Of a stretch of 64,000 nucleotides of DNA, positions 8,659 to 17,615 are shown piece by piece. Within the stretch, counting starts at the first letter, position 1. Each line of letters opens with the position of its first letter. Position numbers and translations under genes: made by a program. This DNA comes from RHKX01 sp041393495 (GTDB taxonomy: Bacteria; Actinomycetota; Thermoleophilia; Solirubrobacterales; 70-9), in NCBI GenBank assembly GCA_041393495.1, contig JAWKKA010000002.1:62001-126000 (forward strand), read 5' to 3'. The notes under the pieces are model-generated. The model saw only the letters and a list, made by a program, of their open reading frames with translations. It was not told the origin of the DNA and did no database searches.

Positions 8659-9588
8659 GTGCGGAAGGCCGACACGATCTGGATGAACGGCGAGTTCGTC
8701 GCCTGGGACGACGCCAAGGTCCACGTGCTCAGCCACGGCCTCCACTACGGCACCGGCGTCTTCGAGGGCATCCGCGCCTACGAGACCGCGACCGGGACGG
8801 CGATCTTCCGCCATCACGACCACCTCGATCGGCTCCGCAAGTCGGCGCAGCTCTACCACCTGCCGATGCCGTTCGAGCTCGAGGAGCTCCGCGCGGCCAC
8901 GCATGAGCTGATCCGTCGCAACGACCTCCACGCCTGCTACATCCGGCCGCTCGTGTTCCGTGGCTACGGCGAGATGGGCCTGTTCGCCGAATCGCCGGTC
9001 GAGGTGACGATCGCCGTCTGGGAGTGGGGCGCCTACCTCGGCGAGGAGTCCAAGCAGCACGGGATCCGGGCGAAGGTCTCGTCGTGGCGGCGGATCTCTC
9101 CGGACGGCCTGATCCCGCACGCGAAGGCGTCCGGGCAGTACCTGAACTCGATCCTCGCCAAGACCGAGGCCCACAACTGCGGCTACGACGAGGCGATCCT
9201 GCTCGATCAACGCGGCCTCGTCTGCGAGGGCTCGGGCGAGAACATCTTCGTCGTCCGTGAGGGCGAGATCCTGACCCCGCCGCACACCGCCTCGATCCTC
9301 GACGGGATCAGTCGCAGGTCGGTGATCGAGATCGCCCGCGACCTCGATTTCAAGGTCGTCGAGCGGGACATCGGTCGCTCCGAGCTGTACCTGGCCGACG
9401 AGATCTTCCTGACCGGCACCGCTGCCGAGCTCGTGCCCGTGCGCGAGATCGATGACCATCCGATCGCGACGCCGGGCGAGATCACCAAGGTGATCGCGGC
9501 CAAGTTCGACGACGCCCTGCACGGCCGGGCCCCCGAGTACGCGGAATGGCTCGACCCGGTGGACCAACCGAGTAGAGTCGCCTCCTGA
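8659..9588 (+). CDS. ilvE: Branched-chain amino acid aminotransferase
   Basis: PLP fold-type IV transaminase making Val, Leu and Ile from their 2-oxo acids; 309 residues. The N-terminus ADTIWMNGEFVAWDDAKVHV is typical of IlvE. GVFEGIRAYET is near residue 33, the PLP-lysine region HAKASGQYLNS near 155, and the phosphate loop FLTGTAAELVPV near 250. GTG 8659 is preferred because AAGGAGG (8647-8653) is spaced 5 nt before it; the ATG at 8617 would place the Shine-Dalgarno inside the gene. CATAAT at 8623-8628 is a possible -10. D-amino acid aminotransferase is a less likely alternative. Confidence 0.92.
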   Translation: MRKADTIWMNGEFVAWDDAKVHVLSHGLHYGTGVFEGIRAYETATGTAIFRHHDHLDRLRKSAQLYHLPMPFELEELRAATHELIRRNDLHACYIRPLVFRGYGEMGLFAESPVEVTIAVWEWGAYLGEESKQHGIRAKVSSWRRISPDGLIPHAKASGQYLNSILAKTEAHNCGYDEAILLDQRGLVCEGSGENIFVVREGEILTPPHTASILDGISRRSVIEIARDLDFKVVERDIGRSELYLADEIFLTGTAAELVPVREIDDHPIATPGEITKVIAAKFDDALHGRAPEYAEWLDPVDQPSRVAS

Positions 9589-9674
9589 TGCGTAACGCGC
9601 CCGAGACCGGCCCGCCCGCCCGCCCCGCGGCCGCCGCTGCCCCGAGCCGAATTACCGGCGCCGCGGCCGCCTAG
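9588..9674 (+). CDS. Possible 28-residue leader ORF before citramalate synthase
   Basis: An ATG overlapping the ilvE stop (TGATG) opens a 28-codon frame rich in Ala and Pro with one Ile. It ends 12 nt before a strong GC hairpin (9687-9709) in the leader of the next gene. Position and size resemble an attenuator peptide, but the codons are not enriched in Ile, Leu or Val, so a control role is doubtful. Coding is unproven. Confidence 0.2.
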   Translation: MRNAPETGPPARPAAAAAPSRITGAAAA

Positions 9675-9686
9675 CGGCTTGCGGAG

Positions 9687-9709
9687 GCCTGCCCCCGAAC
9701 GGGGCAGGC
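9687..9709 (+). promoter_or_regulatory. GC hairpin in the leader of citramalate synthase
   Basis: GCCTGCCCC (9687-9695) pairs perfectly with GGGGCAGGC (9701-9709) around a 5-nt loop. No U-tract follows, so it is not a standard terminator. It lies between ilvE and the next gene's TTG start at 9783 and may be an RNA leader structure or a weak pause site. Confidence 0.35.
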
Positions 9710-9782
9710 GAGCACGGACGCCGCCCGTGGCGTCGGTCCGCGGCATCCCCGTCCCGATCACCGGTCAGCAAGAAGGTCACCC

Positions 9783-11393
9783 TTGAGCGAGGTTCAGCTA
9801 TACGACACGACTCTGCGCGACGGCATGCAGGGCCCGGGCATGTCGCTGTCGGCCACCGAGAAGGTCCGCGTGGTCGAGGCGCTCGACCGGCTCGGGATCC
9901 AGATGATCGAGGCCGGCTTTCCGGACTCCAACCCCAAGGACCTCGAGCTGTTCGAGCTGCTTGCGTCGGTGCCGCTCGAGCAGGCGACGATCGCCGCCTT
10001 CGGCATGACCCGACGCCGTGACCGCGAGGCGGCCGACGATCCGGGCCTGGCGGCGCTCGTCTCGTGCTTCGCGCCGGTCGTCACCCTCGTCGGCAAGACC
10101 TGGGCGCTGCATCTCGACAAGGTCACCAAGGTCAGCCGCGACGACAACCTGGCGATGATCGCCGACTCGGTCGGCTTCTGCGCGGCAGCGGGCAAGCGGG
10201 TCGTCTACGACCCCGAGCACTTCTTCGACGGCTGGCGCGACGATCCGGCCTACGCGATCGCCTGCGTCGAGGCCGCGGTCGAGGCCGGCGCCGAGAACGT
10301 CAGCCTCTGCGACACGAACGGCTCGAGCCTTCCGCACGAGATCGAGGCGGCGACCGCGGCGGTCGTCGGCACGCTCGCCGGTGCACCGGTGACGGTCGGG
10401 ATCCATACCCACAACGACGCCGAATGCGGAGTCGCCAACTCGATCGCTGCGGTCCGGGCCGGGGCAACCCTCGTCCAGGGGACGATGAACGGCTACGGCG
10501 AGCGAACCGGCAACGCCAACCTCGTTTCGATCCTGCCCGCGTTACAGCTCAAGCTCGGATACGAATGCGTTCCGGCGGAGCGGCTGCGGCTGCTCACCGA
10601 GACCGCGCACCTCGTCGACGAGATCTGCAACCTCGCCCCCGACCCGTCGCAGCCCTACGTCGGGCGCAACGCCTTCGCCCACAAGGGCGGCCTGCACGCC
10701 GCCGGAGTCGAGGCCGACGCCCGCACGTTCGAGCACATGGACCCGGGCGCGGTCGGCAACGGCCGCGAGATCCTGATCTCGGAGCTGGCCGGCCGCGGCT
10801 CGGTGATGTCGCGGGCGGCCCGAGCCGGGATCGACCTCGACGAGGCCGGCGTCCGCAGGTCGATCGAGCAGATCAAGGCGCGCGAGCATCGCGGCTACTC
10901 CTACGAGGCGGCCGACGCATCCTTCGAGCTGCTGCTGCGGCGCGAGGCGGGCACCTACGAGCCCCTGTTCCGGCTCGAGAGCTTCCGGGTGATCACGGAG
11001 AAGCGCGCCGACGGGAGGGTCGAGACGGAGGCGACGATCAAGCTCTGGGTCGGGGAGGAGCGCTACATCCGGACCGCCGAGGGCAACGGCCCCGTCAACG
11101 CGCTCGACCGGGCGCTGCGGGCGGCGATCACCGAACGGCACCCGGAGATCGCCGAGGTCGAGCTGACGAACTTCAAGGTCAGGATCCTCGACGAGCATCA
11201 CGGCACCGCATCGGTGACCCGGGTGCTGCTCGATTCCTCCGACGGCGCCGCCTCGTGGGGCTCGCTCGGCGTCTCCGAGAACGTCATCGAGGCATCCTGG
11301 GAGGCCCTCGTCGACTCGCTCGAATACGCGTTCCAGCCGCAGCGGCGCCTCGGCTCCGGGGACGGAGCAGCCGGGATCGCCGGGGACCATTGA
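9783..11393 (+). CDS. cimA: Citramalate synthase
   Basis: Condenses acetyl-CoA with pyruvate to (R)-citramalate, giving a threonine-independent route to 2-oxobutyrate and isoleucine. 536 residues, the length of the CimA/TIGR00977 branch of the isopropylmalate synthase family. LYDTTLRDGMQG at the N-terminus and HTHNDAECGVANS near 210 are the metal-site motifs. GRNAFAHKGGLHAAGV and the FELLLRREAG linker are followed by a C-terminal LeuA-type dimer/regulatory domain (about 370-520), probably the Ile-feedback domain. The start is TTG at 9783; no ATG or GTG lies upstream of the conserved SEVQLYDTT. LeuCD and LeuB, encoded nearby, would process the product. The stop overlaps the next gene's TTG. 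Confidence 0.9.
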   Translation: MSEVQLYDTTLRDGMQGPGMSLSATEKVRVVEALDRLGIQMIEAGFPDSNPKDLELFELLASVPLEQATIAAFGMTRRRDREAADDPGLAALVSCFAPVVTLVGKTWALHLDKVTKVSRDDNLAMIADSVGFCAAAGKRVVYDPEHFFDGWRDDPAYAIACVEAAVEAGAENVSLCDTNGSSLPHEIEAATAAVVGTLAGAPVTVGIHTHNDAECGVANSIAAVRAGATLVQGTMNGYGERTGNANLVSILPALQLKLGYECVPAERLRLLTETAHLVDEICNLAPDPSQPYVGRNAFAHKGGLHAAGVEADARTFEHMDPGAVGNGREILISELAGRGSVMSRAARAGIDLDEAGVRRSIEQIKAREHRGYSYEAADASFELLLRREAGTYEPLFRLESFRVITEKRADGRVETEATIKLWVGEERYIRTAEGNGPVNALDRALRAAITERHPEIAEVELTNFKVRILDEHHGTASVTRVLLDSSDGAASWGSLGVSENVIEASWEALVDSLEYAFQPQRRLGSGDGAAGIAGDH

Positions 11394-12550
11394 GCGGCGA
11401 GCCGCGGATACCGATGGCGCGGCCCCTCCTCGGCGAGCGCGAGGAGGAGCTGGTCCTCGAGGTCCTGCGCTCGGGGATGCTCTCGCTCGGCCCGATGGTG
11501 CCGCGCTTCGAGGCCGACTTCGCCCGGGCGCTCGGGGTCGGGGACGCGGTCGCCGTCTCGAGCGGGACCGCCGCCCTCCACCTCGCCGCGCGCGAGCAGG
11601 GCTGGGGGCCGGGCGACGAGGTGGTGACGACGCCGCTGAGCTTCATCGCGACATCGAACTCACTGCTCTTCGAGGGGGCCGAGCCGGTCTTCTGCGACGT
11701 CGATCCGGAGACGCTCTGCATCGACCCGGCCGCCGCCGAGGCGGCGATCGGGTCGCGCACGGCCGGCCTTCTTCCGGTCCACATCTTCGGTTGGCCCGCG
11801 GCCATGGAGGAGCTGGAGTCGATCGCCGCCCGGTACGGGCTCGGGATCGTCGAGGACGCGGCCCAGGCGCTCGGGACCGTCTGCGAGGACGGCGCCGGCG
11901 CCGGCGCCCGCGGCAACCCGGCCGCGTTCGCGTTCTACGCCAACAAGCAGATGACGACCGGGGAGGGCGGGATGCTCGTGCCGGCCGGGCCCGAGCAGGC
12001 CGCGGCCGCGCGCAGCGAGCGCAACCAGGGCCGCGCGCCGAACATGAAGTTCATGGACCACGACCGGCTCGGCTTCAACTACCGGCTGACCGACCTGCAG
12101 GCGGCGATCGGGATCGCCCAGCTCGAGCGGCTCGACGACCTCCTCGGCCGCCGCGCGGCGGTCGCCGCCGCCTACGCGGAGCGGCTTGCGGCGATCGGCG
12201 GCGCCGAGCCGGGAGCCGGCGATCCCGCCGACATCGTGTTGCCGCAAGCCGCTCGCGGCGACGCGCGCAGGAGCTGGTTCGTCTACGTCCTCCGCCTCCC
12301 CGCCGATGTCGATCGCGACGCGGTCGTCGCGGCGCTCGACCGGCGCGGGGTCGACGCCCGGCCCTATCTGCCCTGCATCCACCTGTCGGGCTTCTATCGC
12401 GAGCGGTTCGCGACCCGACCCGGGAGCTTCCCGGTCGCCGAGGAGTTCGCGCGCCGCTCGATCGCGCTGCCGTTTCATCCGACCCTCGGCGAGGATGCGA
12501 TCGAGCGCGTCGTCGCCGCGCTCGCCGCGACCCTCGGCCGTCGCCCCTGA
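11390..12550 (+). CDS. DegT/DnrJ/EryC1/StrS family aminotransferase
   Basis: PLP-dependent fold-type I sugar aminotransferase-like protein, about 386 residues. It has SSGTAALHLA near residue 60, a PVHIFGWP strand with VEDAAQALG (PLP-contacting Asp) near 150, and the PLP-lysine in YANKQMTTGEGGM near 185. Such enzymes usually make amino-deoxysugars for surface glycans, but no sugar-nucleotide genes are adjacent, so the substrate is open. TTG 11390 overlaps the cimA stop (TTGA) and keeps the family's IPMARP N-terminus. ATG 11414 is the alternative start. Confidence 0.85.
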   Translation: MSGEPRIPMARPLLGEREEELVLEVLRSGMLSLGPMVPRFEADFARALGVGDAVAVSSGTAALHLAAREQGWGPGDEVVTTPLSFIATSNSLLFEGAEPVFCDVDPETLCIDPAAAEAAIGSRTAGLLPVHIFGWPAAMEELESIAARYGLGIVEDAAQALGTVCEDGAGAGARGNPAAFAFYANKQMTTGEGGMLVPAGPEQAAAARSERNQGRAPNMKFMDHDRLGFNYRLTDLQAAIGIAQLERLDDLLGRRAAVAAAYAERLAAIGGAEPGAGDPADIVLPQAARGDARRSWFVYVLRLPADVDRDAVVAALDRRGVDARPYLPCIHLSGFYRERFATRPGSFPVAEEFARRSIALPFHPTLGEDAIERVVAALAATLGRRP

Positions 12551-12669
12551 GCCCCGGCTGCGACCGGCGGCCGGTGCGATGCCGACGCGCGGGTCGCAGC
12601 GTCCGACCGGGAGTGCGCTTCGCCCCGCGACCGGGACGCTGCGCGCGCTCGCGGCACTCGGCCGGTTCA

Positions 12670-12675
12670 TAGACT
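12670..12675 (+). promoter_or_regulatory. -10 hexamer TAGACT of argH (leaderless type)
   Basis: TAGACT ends 6 nt before the argH ATG with no Shine-Dalgarno, so transcription would start at the start codon. Confidence 0.55.
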
Positions 12676-12681
12676 GCCGCC

Positions 12682-14049
12682 ATGCCCCGCTTCGAGCAGG
12701 AGCCCGATCCCGCCTTCTGGCGGCTCAATGCCTCGCTGAGCTTCGATCGCCGCCTTGCCCCCTATGACGTCCGCCAGTCGCGAGCCCATGCGCGGGCGTT
12801 GCGTGGCGTCGGCGTGCTCGACGACGGCGAGCTCGATGAGCTCCTGTCCGGGCTCGACCGCGTCGAAGCCGAGCTCGAGTCCGGCGACTTCCGGTTCGAC
12901 CGCGGCGACGAGGACATCCACATGGCGATCGAGCGCCGGCTGACCGAGATCACCGGTCGCGTCGGCGGCAAGATCCACACCGGCCGCTCCCGCAACGACC
13001 AGGTCGCGACCGATCTGGCGATGTTCGTGGCCGATCGCGCTGCGATCGCCCGGGCCCTGCTCGGCGACTGCATGGAGCGGATCCTGACGCTCGCCGGCGA
13101 GCATCGCGACGCCCGCCTGCCCGGCTACACACACCTGCAGCGCGCCCAACCCGTCTCGCTCGGCCACCATCTGCTCGCCTGGTTTTGGATGCTGCGCCGT
13201 GACGTCGATCGCTTCGACGCGGCGGCGGCCGCGGCCGGGGCGATGCCGTTGGGCTCCGGCGCCCTCGCCGGGCTGAACTGGGACCTCGACCGCGAAGCCG
13301 TCGCCACCGAGCTCGGCTTCGACCGGCTCGCGGAGAACTCGATCGACGGCGTCTCGAACCGCGACTTCGCGCTCGATTACCTCGCCGCCGCCTCCGCCTG
13401 CTCGACCCACCTCTCGCGGGTCGGCGCCGAGATCGTCCTCTGGTCGACGAGCGAGTTCGGATTCTGCCGGCCGGCCGAGGAGTTCAGCTCGGGCTCGTCG
13501 ATCATGCCCCAGAAGATGAACCCGGATGCCGCCGAGCTGCTCCGCGCGAAGGCATCGCGCGTCGCCGCCGACCTGAGCACGCTGACCGGCATCCTGCATG
13601 GCCTGCCGCTCGCCTACAGCAAGGACCTGCAGGAGGACAAGGAGCCGCTCTTCGACGCCGCCGACACCATCGAGCTCTGCCTCGAGACGCTCGCCGGGAT
13701 GCTGCCCGGCATCGCCTTCGACGAGGAGCGGATGGCCGCGGCCGCGGCCGACGAGCTGGTCGCGGCGACGGACGTGGCCGATCTGCTCGTCCGCCGCGGG
13801 CTGCCGTTTCGGGAGGCGCACGGCGTCGTCGGCGGCCTCGTCCGCCACGCGGTCGCAGCCGGGATCCCGCTCTCGGCGATTCCGCCCGAGGAGCTCAGCG
13901 GGTTCTCGGAGCTGCTCGACGCCGAGTACTACGAAGTGCTCGGCGAGGGCTCGTGGCTCGAATCGAAGGTCTCTCGCGGGGGGACTGCGGCGGCGGCGGT
14001 CGCCGCGCAGCTCGAGCGGGCCGAGGCGAGCCTCGCCGGCCTCCGTTGA
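12682..14049 (+). CDS. argH: Argininosuccinate lyase
   Basis: Last step of arginine synthesis: argininosuccinate to arginine plus fumarate. 455 residues, typical. Superfamily motifs: GGKIHTGRSRNDQVATDL near residue 95, the catalytic-His region GYTHLQRAQPVS near 150, and the flexible catalytic-Ser loop GSSIMPQKMNPDAAEL near 275 (fumarase/aspartase signature). No other arg gene is in the window. The TAGACT -10 immediately upstream fixes the start. The stop overlaps the glycosylase TTG (TTGA), so the two are probably cotranscribed. Confidence 0.96.
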   Translation: MPRFEQEPDPAFWRLNASLSFDRRLAPYDVRQSRAHARALRGVGVLDDGELDELLSGLDRVEAELESGDFRFDRGDEDIHMAIERRLTEITGRVGGKIHTGRSRNDQVATDLAMFVADRAAIARALLGDCMERILTLAGEHRDARLPGYTHLQRAQPVSLGHHLLAWFWMLRRDVDRFDAAAAAAGAMPLGSGALAGLNWDLDREAVATELGFDRLAENSIDGVSNRDFALDYLAAASACSTHLSRVGAEIVLWSTSEFGFCRPAEEFSSGSSIMPQKMNPDAAELLRAKASRVAADLSTLTGILHGLPLAYSKDLQEDKEPLFDAADTIELCLETLAGMLPGIAFDEERMAAAAADELVAATDVADLLVRRGLPFREAHGVVGGLVRHAVAAGIPLSAIPPEELSGFSELLDAEYYEVLGEGSWLESKVSRGGTAAAAVAAQLERAEASLAGLR

Positions 14050-14678
14050 CGGCGAGGCTCGAGCTCGAGGTCCCGGGCGCGGCGGTTGATCACGCTGCCG
14101 GCGGCGCGCTCGATCAGGCCTTCTTCGACCGCCCGCCCCGCCGGGTCGCGGCGGAGCTGGTCGGCTGCACGCTGCTTCATCGCGGCGTCGGTGGCGTCAT
14201 CGTCGAAACCGAGGCCTACGAGCACGACGATCCCGCCTGCCATGCCTTCGGCGGGCCCACCGCCCGCAACGCGCCGCTGTTCGGCCCCCCGGGCCGCGCC
14301 TACGTCTACCTGTGCTACGGAATCCACTCGATATTCAACCTCGTCGCCGAACCCGAGGGGACGGCCGCGGCGGTCCTCATCCGGGCGCTCGCACCGACGC
14401 GCGGGGTGGCCGCGATGCGCGAGCGTCGCGGGCTCGGCGACGAGCGTGGGCTCTGCTCGGGGCCCGGCAAGCTCTGCCAGGCGCTCGGTATCGAGCTCTC
14501 GCAGTCCGGCGCCGACGCGCTCGCCCACCCCTTCGAGCTGCTGGCGCCGGAGCTGGACGGTGGCCACGAGGTCGTTGCAGGGCCCCGGATCGGGCTGAGC
14601 AGGGCCGCCGACTACCCGTGGCGCTACTGCCTTGCGGGCAGCCCCTTCCTGTCGCGCCCCGCCGGCCGGCCGGGCTAG
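14046..14678 (+). CDS. mpg: DNA-3-methyladenine glycosylase (AAG/MPG type)
   Basis: Base-excision repair enzyme that removes 3-methyladenine, hypoxanthine and related alkylated purines. 210 residues. Visible: LVGCTLLHRGVGGVIVETEAY with the catalytic Glu, PGRAYVYLCYGIHSIFNLVAE near residue 90 (minor-groove intercalating Tyr region), and CSGPGKLCQALGI near 140. Start is TTG 14046 overlapping the argH stop; the family begins shortly upstream of the FFDRPPRRVA segment. Its TAG stop lies inside the left arm of an inverted repeat. Confidence 0.93.
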   Translation: MTARLELEVPGAAVDHAAGGALDQAFFDRPPRRVAAELVGCTLLHRGVGGVIVETEAYEHDDPACHAFGGPTARNAPLFGPPGRAYVYLCYGIHSIFNLVAEPEGTAAAVLIRALAPTRGVAAMRERRGLGDERGLCSGPGKLCQALGIELSQSGADALAHPFELLAPELDGGHEVVAGPRIGLSRAADYPWRYCLAGSPFLSRPAGRPG

Positions 14679-14843
14679 ATGATCGATCCCGGGCCCCCAC
14701 GCCCGTGGATGAGCCACCGGACGCGGCGCGGCTCGTCGTCCTCGTCGGCTCACGGCCCGCAGGGCCGCTTCGCCTCCTGCGCCCTCGATCTGCCTGCCCC
14801 GGCGGCCCCCCACGCACGCGCGGATCCGGGATCGATCACCTAG
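14675..14843. repeat. 169-bp segment bounded by 18-bp inverted repeats between convergent genes
   Basis: Left arm CTAGATGATCGATCCCGG (14675-14692); the right arm (14826-14843) is its reverse complement at 17 of 18 positions. The arms contain the stop codons of both convergent genes (mpg on +, PBP on -). The GC-rich interior shows no gene. It could be a very small mobile (MITE-like) relic or a two-way transcription-end structure; no target duplication is apparent. Confidence 0.55.
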
Positions 14844-17467
14844 GGAACAGTCCCGCCGGCGTCGGTGCCGCCGGTGCCGGGTGCCGGGGCGGCCGGCTCG
14901 GTCGGTGCTGGGGCCGCCGGCTCGGTCGGCGCTGGGGTGGGCGCCGGCGCCGGCGTGGTCGTCGCCGGCGGGACGTAGGTGGACGTCGTCGCCGGCGGGA
15001 CGTAGGTCTCGGTCGTCTCGGTCGTCGCGGTCGCGTCGGTCGTCTCGCGCGATGCCTTGAGGCCGTCCCAGGCCGAGATGATCCCGCTGAAGATCAGCGC
15101 CGGGATCGTGCCGCCGTCGACCGGGCCGCCCGCGAACTCGGTCTCCATCGGCGTCGCCCCATCCGGGTAGCCGACCCAGATGGCGACGGTGATGTCCTCG
15201 TTGGCGCCGACGAACCAGGCGTCGGCGTTGTTGTCGGTCGTGCCGGTCTTGCCCCAGATGTAGTCGTCGCCGGCCTGGGCGCGCTCGCCGGTGCCGCTGG
15301 TGACGACCGTGTGGAGGATGTCGGTGGCGGTCTGGGCGACGGATGGATCGATCACCTGCTCGGAGGTCTTCTCGTTCTCGCCGCTGCCGCCGAGGTTGTC
15401 GGGCACGAGCTTGTCGTCCTGATCGGTCACCTTCTCGATCGCGACCGGCCCCTTGCCGTTGCCCTGGCTGGCCTCGGTGCCGCTGATCCGCGCACCGCCA
15501 TTGGCGAGCGTGTTGTAGGCGTAGGCCATCTCGAGCGGGGTGACGCCGTGCTTGAGGCCCCCGAGGATGATCGCCGGGTTGTCGTCGAGCCTCGAGGTGA
15601 TTCCCATCTCGTGCGCTGTCTTGACGACGTCGTTGATCCCGACCTCGAGGCCGAGCTGCGCGTAGACGGAGTTGTCCGAGTACGTGGTCGCGGTCGCGAT
15701 CGAGGCCGTGCCCATGTAGTTGTCGTCGTAGTTGTTGACCCGGAAGTAGTCGGTGACCTGCTTCTCCTTGCCGTTCTTGCGGATCGTCGCCTTGAACGGC
15801 AGCGCCTGCGGGGCTGATTCGAAGGTCTCGTCCGGGGAGTGGCCCTCACGCAGCGCGGTGACGAGCGTGAACGGCTTGAACGAGGAGCCGGGTTGGCGTT
15901 GCCCGTTCGTCGCCAGGTTGAAGGGGCTCGAGTCGAAGTCCTGGCCGCCGACCATCGCCAGCACCTCGCCGCTGCCGTTGTCGATCGCGACGACGGCGGC
16001 TGTCGGGCCAAGGCCGGCGAGGTTGTCGGAGACCGCCTGCTCGGCCGCCTGCTGCAGTCCGTAGTCGAGCGTCGATCTGATCTTCAGCCCGCCGCCGAAT
16101 GCCTGTCCGGGCCCGTACTTGTCGACGACCTGCTGGCGGAGCCAGTCGGTGAAGTAGGGCGCCTTCGAGTCCTGCGTCGGCGGTTGGATGTCCTTCTTGG
16201 TCGGGACCGGCGTGTCGAGCATCGCCTGGAAGTCCTCGTCGCTGACCTCGAGGACGCCCTGGTCGCGCATCTTCTCGAGGACGACGTTCCGCTGCGCCTG
16301 GGCGTCGACCGGGTTGGTGATCGGGTCATAGGCGGTCGGCGAGGAGATCAGCGCCGCCAGCATCGCCGACTCGACCGGGGTCAGCACCGCCGCGCAGCGG
16401 TTGTCGGGGTCCCCGCAGCCGGGGTGGGCGGATCCGAAGTAGACGCGCGCCGCGGTCTCGATCCCGTAGGCGCCGTTTCCGAAGTAGATGTTGTTGAGGT
16501 AGTTGGTCAGGATCTTGTCCTTCGACCAGCGGCGCTCGATCTGGTAGGCGATCGCGGCCTCGCGGAGCTTCTGGAGGACGGTCCGGTCGCCCTGCGCCTC
16601 GAGCGCGTTCTTGACGAACTGCTGGGTGATCGTCGAGGCGCCCTGGACGGTGCTGCCGGAGAGGATGTCCTGCTGGAGGGCGCGGGCGATGCCGAGGTAA
16701 TCGATGCCGCGGTGCTCGTAGAAACGTTCGTCCTCGATCGCGACCACCGCCTGCTTGACCGAGGGAGCGATCTCGTCGGACTCGACCAGGATCCGCTGCT
16801 CGTTGCCGGTCAGGGTCGTCAGCGGCGTTCCGTCGCTCGCGTAGACGACCGAGTTCTCGGCGGCGTCGTACTGGGCGCGGGCCTCGAGGTCGGGGAGATC
16901 CTGGGCGACCGCCATCATCACCCCGAACACCCAGGAGACGAGAGCGAGGAGGCCGAGGCCGACGAGCACCAACAGCATCCGCAGCTTGCGGATCCGTGGC
17001 CGGGCGGTGCCCTCATCGGCTCGGTAGCGCCAACCCTCGCCGCGCCGCAACCGCCGCAGACGCTGGCTCAGCCCCTTCCCGGCGGCGGCACGCTCGGCCC
17101 GCCTGTCGCTCCGCTCCGCCTTGCGTTCCTCGCGCTTGCGCCGGCGCTCGCCGGCGCGCCGGCGGGCGTCTTCCTTGGCCTGCTCGAGCGTGCTCGGCTC
17201 CGGCTTCGCCCCGCCGCCGTCGGAGCCGACCTTGCCGGCGCCACCGTTCGGGGTCGGCCCATCTGAAGGGGCCGGCCGGACCGGTTCGACCGTGCTGTCG
17301 GCGATGCCCTCCTCGCCGCCACCATCGCCGGCCCCCGACGCGCCGTCGGCGGGCACCGGGTCTGCCGTCACGCCGGAGCGGGTCTCGTCGGGCTCGCGGT
17401 CGGACGGGCCGCCGTTTCCGGAGAGCGTCGCCTGATCCTCTTCGATGTTGTCTCTGCGTTCAGGCAT
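14840..17467 (-). CDS. Class A penicillin-binding protein (transglycosylase/transpeptidase)
   Basis: Bifunctional peptidoglycan synthase of 875 residues. Order: a disordered Gly/Asp/Pro-rich cytoplasmic tail, a Lys/Arg/Glu-rich segment (about 95-150), one transmembrane helix near 165-190, a GT51 glycosyltransferase domain with AIEDERFYEHRGIDYLG (catalytic Glu) near 245, then the transpeptidase domain with the Ser nucleophile in PGSSFKPF, SDN in TYSDNSVYAQ, and KTGTTDNNADAW. The C-terminus is a Thr/Pro/Ala tail typical of wall-exposed linkers. ATG 17467 opens the acidic tail; longer frames run into divergent tyrS. PonA/PBP1a-like. Confidence 0.93.
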   Translation of the reverse strand: MPERRDNIEEDQATLSGNGGPSDREPDETRSGVTADPVPADGASGAGDGGGEEGIADSTVEPVRPAPSDGPTPNGGAGKVGSDGGGAKPEPSTLEQAKEDARRRAGERRRKREERKAERSDRRAERAAAGKGLSQRLRRLRRGEGWRYRADEGTARPRIRKLRMLLVLVGLGLLALVSWVFGVMMAVAQDLPDLEARAQYDAAENSVVYASDGTPLTTLTGNEQRILVESDEIAPSVKQAVVAIEDERFYEHRGIDYLGIARALQQDILSGSTVQGASTITQQFVKNALEAQGDRTVLQKLREAAIAYQIERRWSKDKILTNYLNNIYFGNGAYGIETAARVYFGSAHPGCGDPDNRCAAVLTPVESAMLAALISSPTAYDPITNPVDAQAQRNVVLEKMRDQGVLEVSDEDFQAMLDTPVPTKKDIQPPTQDSKAPYFTDWLRQQVVDKYGPGQAFGGGLKIRSTLDYGLQQAAEQAVSDNLAGLGPTAAVVAIDNGSGEVLAMVGGQDFDSSPFNLATNGQRQPGSSFKPFTLVTALREGHSPDETFESAPQALPFKATIRKNGKEKQVTDYFRVNNYDDNYMGTASIATATTYSDNSVYAQLGLEVGINDVVKTAHEMGITSRLDDNPAIILGGLKHGVTPLEMAYAYNTLANGGARISGTEASQGNGKGPVAIEKVTDQDDKLVPDNLGGSGENEKTSEQVIDPSVAQTATDILHTVVTSGTGERAQAGDDYIWGKTGTTDNNADAWFVGANEDITVAIWVGYPDGATPMETEFAGGPVDGGTIPALIFSGIISAWDGLKASRETTDATATTETTETYVPPATTSTYVPPATTTPAPAPTPAPTEPAAPAPTEPAAPAPGTGGTDAGGTVP

Positions 17468-17601
17468 CGAGCGAGAGCTGGAACCCGGCCGCCCCAAGGC
17501 CCGCTCGGGGAACGGCTGCGGCGCTCGGGTGCGGCCTTGGGCCGCAGTAGTCGTCGGGATCGGGTCCCTGCTTCCGGGCGCCCCCGGGCGACGGGTGAGT
17601 C

Positions 17602-17607
17602 TAGCAT
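17602..17607 (+). promoter_or_regulatory. -10 hexamer TAGCAT of tyrS (leaderless type)
   Basis: TAGCAT ends 8 nt before the tyrS ATG with no Shine-Dalgarno between them. Confidence 0.45.
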
Positions 17608-17615
17608 TGCCCCCG

